Shown here piece by piece: positions 14,384-14,748 of a DNA stretch of 14,748 bases; position 1 is the stretch's first letter; each line of letters opens with the position of its first letter. The DNA lies in contig DAPR01000041.1 in assembly GCA_002502605.1 (NCBI GenBank), positions 1 to 14,748 of the forward strand, given 5' to 3'. This DNA is from Euryarchaeota archaeon UBA258. Lineage in GTDB: Archaea; Thermoplasmatota; Poseidoniia; Poseidoniales; Poseidoniaceae. The position numbers and the translations under genes were made by a program. Under the pieces are notes generated by a model. The model was given only the letters and a program-made list of their open reading frames with translations. It made no database searches and had not been told where the DNA came from.

Positions 14384-14416
14384 CTCAAACCAATCGAATC
14401 ATCGCTTTGGTTTGAG
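14384..14416. promoter_or_regulatory. 10-bp inverted repeat just upstream of the 585-residue gene
   Basis: CTCAAACCAA (14384-14393) and its exact reverse complement TTGGTTTGAG (14407-14416) flank 13 bases. On the minus strand the repeat occupies positions -9 to -41 from the ATG at 14375, so it covers the likely TATA/BRE zone or, if the RNA has a leader, could fold as a hairpin next to the start codon. Either use would affect expression of the 585-residue protein. Confidence 0.45.
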
Positions 14417-14449
14417 TTCTTCGCGGGCAAATGTGTTGTTCTTCGTTCC

Positions 14450-14470
14450 TTCATATACCCTCAAGGGGTA
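14450..14470 (+). promoter_or_regulatory. TATA-like element with small dyad upstream of the leader ORF
   Basis: TTCATATACC (14450-14459) is the most TATA-like stretch in the 170-bp divergent gap. It overlaps a short dyad TACCC-TCAAG-GGGTA (14456-14470). With the usual 25-bp offset, transcription would start near 14480, some 20 bases before the possible leader ORF and 65 bases before the right-edge gene. Weak evidence by eye. Confidence 0.3.
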
Positions 14471-14498
14471 GTTCATTGAAGCCGAGGAAAGGTTGGCC

Positions 14499-14549
14499 AT
14501 GCCGGCCATAATCCGACAACTTCACCTCGATAAGGAGCGATACAAATGA
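14499..14549 (+). CDS. Possible 16-residue leader peptide overlapping the next start codon
   Basis: ATG at 14499 opens a 16-codon frame, MPAIIRQLHLDKERYK, that ends in a TGA sharing bases with the ATG of the right-edge gene (AAATGA). A purine-rich GAGGAAAGG (14484-14492) lies 6 bases upstream, a good ribosome-binding position. The ribosome-binding site of the downstream gene (AAGGAG) is inside this frame. The layout is that of a translationally coupled upstream ORF. With only 16 codons there is no composition evidence that it is translated, and the ATG lies inside a small dyad TGGCC-ATGCC-GGCCA (14494-14508) that could hide it. Confidence 0.3.
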   Translation: MPAIIRQLHLDKERYK

Positions 14550-14748
14550 AAGAAAAAGGCACACCAAACAACCAAGAAAACGAACCATCACCTGAAGCAA
14601 ACGAAGCCCCAAGTCCCTTTTTCTCAGTTCAAACTCCGATGGGAGAATTTTCGGTGGACATGAAAGAGTTCGCCGATGCGAAGGCCGCAGCTTACGCCAT
14701 GATGCCCAAGCAGAAGCGCTCGAACCTCTTTGACAGCAAGATGTTCAC
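14546..14748 (+). CDS. Small hypothetical protein, C-terminus cut by the window edge
   Basis: 67 residues are visible from ATG 14546, with a strong ribosome-binding site AAGGAG (14532-14537) 8 bases upstream. The N-terminus is a polar, Pro/Glu/Asn-rich tail (1-23) that is probably disordered. A short strand-like stretch follows, FFSVQTPMGEFSVDMKEF (25-42), then an Ala-rich helix DAKAAAYAMM (44-53) and a basic KQKRSN. No signal peptide or membrane helix appears in the visible part. I do not recognise it. It is divergent from the 585-residue gene and may be coupled to the 16-codon ORF that overlaps its start. Confidence 0.65.
   Translation, partial: MKEKGTPNNQENEPSPEANEAPSPFFSVQTPMGEFSVDMKEFADAKAAAYAMMPKQKRSNLFDSKMF

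Noticed and set aside
1..14748. tRNA, rRNA, CRISPR array, insertion sequence or attachment site
   Set aside because: I looked for cloverleaf-like sequences, regularly spaced direct repeats, transposase motifs and terminal inverted repeats and saw none; coding density is high and gaps are short.

Overview
The window reads as a stretch of ordinary chromosome from an archaeon, most likely a planktonic Marine Group II (Poseidoniales, Thermoplasmatota) relative. This is inference, not a database result. It rests on a geranylgeranyl-reductase-family flavoprotein (archaeal lipid saturation), a helix-turn-helix/CBS regulator of the kind common in Euryarchaeota, TATA-like boxes at leaderless spacing, mid-range GC and tightly packed short operons. 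I see no rRNA, tRNA, CRISPR array, insertion sequence or phage gene.

Layout. (1) 1-1481, minus strand: a truncated multi-pass membrane protein preceded by an extended SDR/epimerase-family NAD(P) oxidoreductase. (2) 1558-3342, plus strand: a secreted lipoprotein hydrolase of the CocE/X-Pro dipeptidyl-peptidase (S15) family, overlapping by 7 bp the convergent HTH-CBS regulator (3336-3902). (3) 3903-4168: an AT-rich divergent promoter region with inverted repeats, leading into a eukaryotic-type (GSII) glutamine synthetase (4169-5176). (4) 9689 down to 5202, minus strand: a five-gene cluster of geranylgeranyl reductase, NagD-like HAD phosphatase, NERD-domain protein, SemiSWEET-like half transporter and a two-helix DUF3592-like membrane protein, ending in a hairpin plus T-rich tract. 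(5) 9794-12611, plus strand: an EamA/DMT permease, a Cys/Met-metabolism PLP enzyme and a LysE/RhtB exporter. (6) 12618-14375, minus strand: a 585-residue soluble protein I do not recognise. (7) 14499-14748, plus strand: a possible 16-codon leader ORF whose stop overlaps the start of a truncated small protein.

How they fit together: group 5 looks like amino-acid (probably sulfur amino-acid) metabolism flanked by two exporters. Group 2/3 couples a probable nucleotide-sensing CBS regulator to the main ammonia-assimilating enzyme through a shared promoter region. Group 4 mixes lipid reduction, phosphate-ester hydrolysis, a nuclease-like protein and small membrane proteins without an obvious single pathway. 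I found no clear new defence or mobile system. The most unusual items are the unrecognised 585-residue protein, the leader-ORF arrangement at the right edge, an in-frame TGA at the head of the left-edge membrane gene, and three clean inverted repeats in divergent promoter regions.
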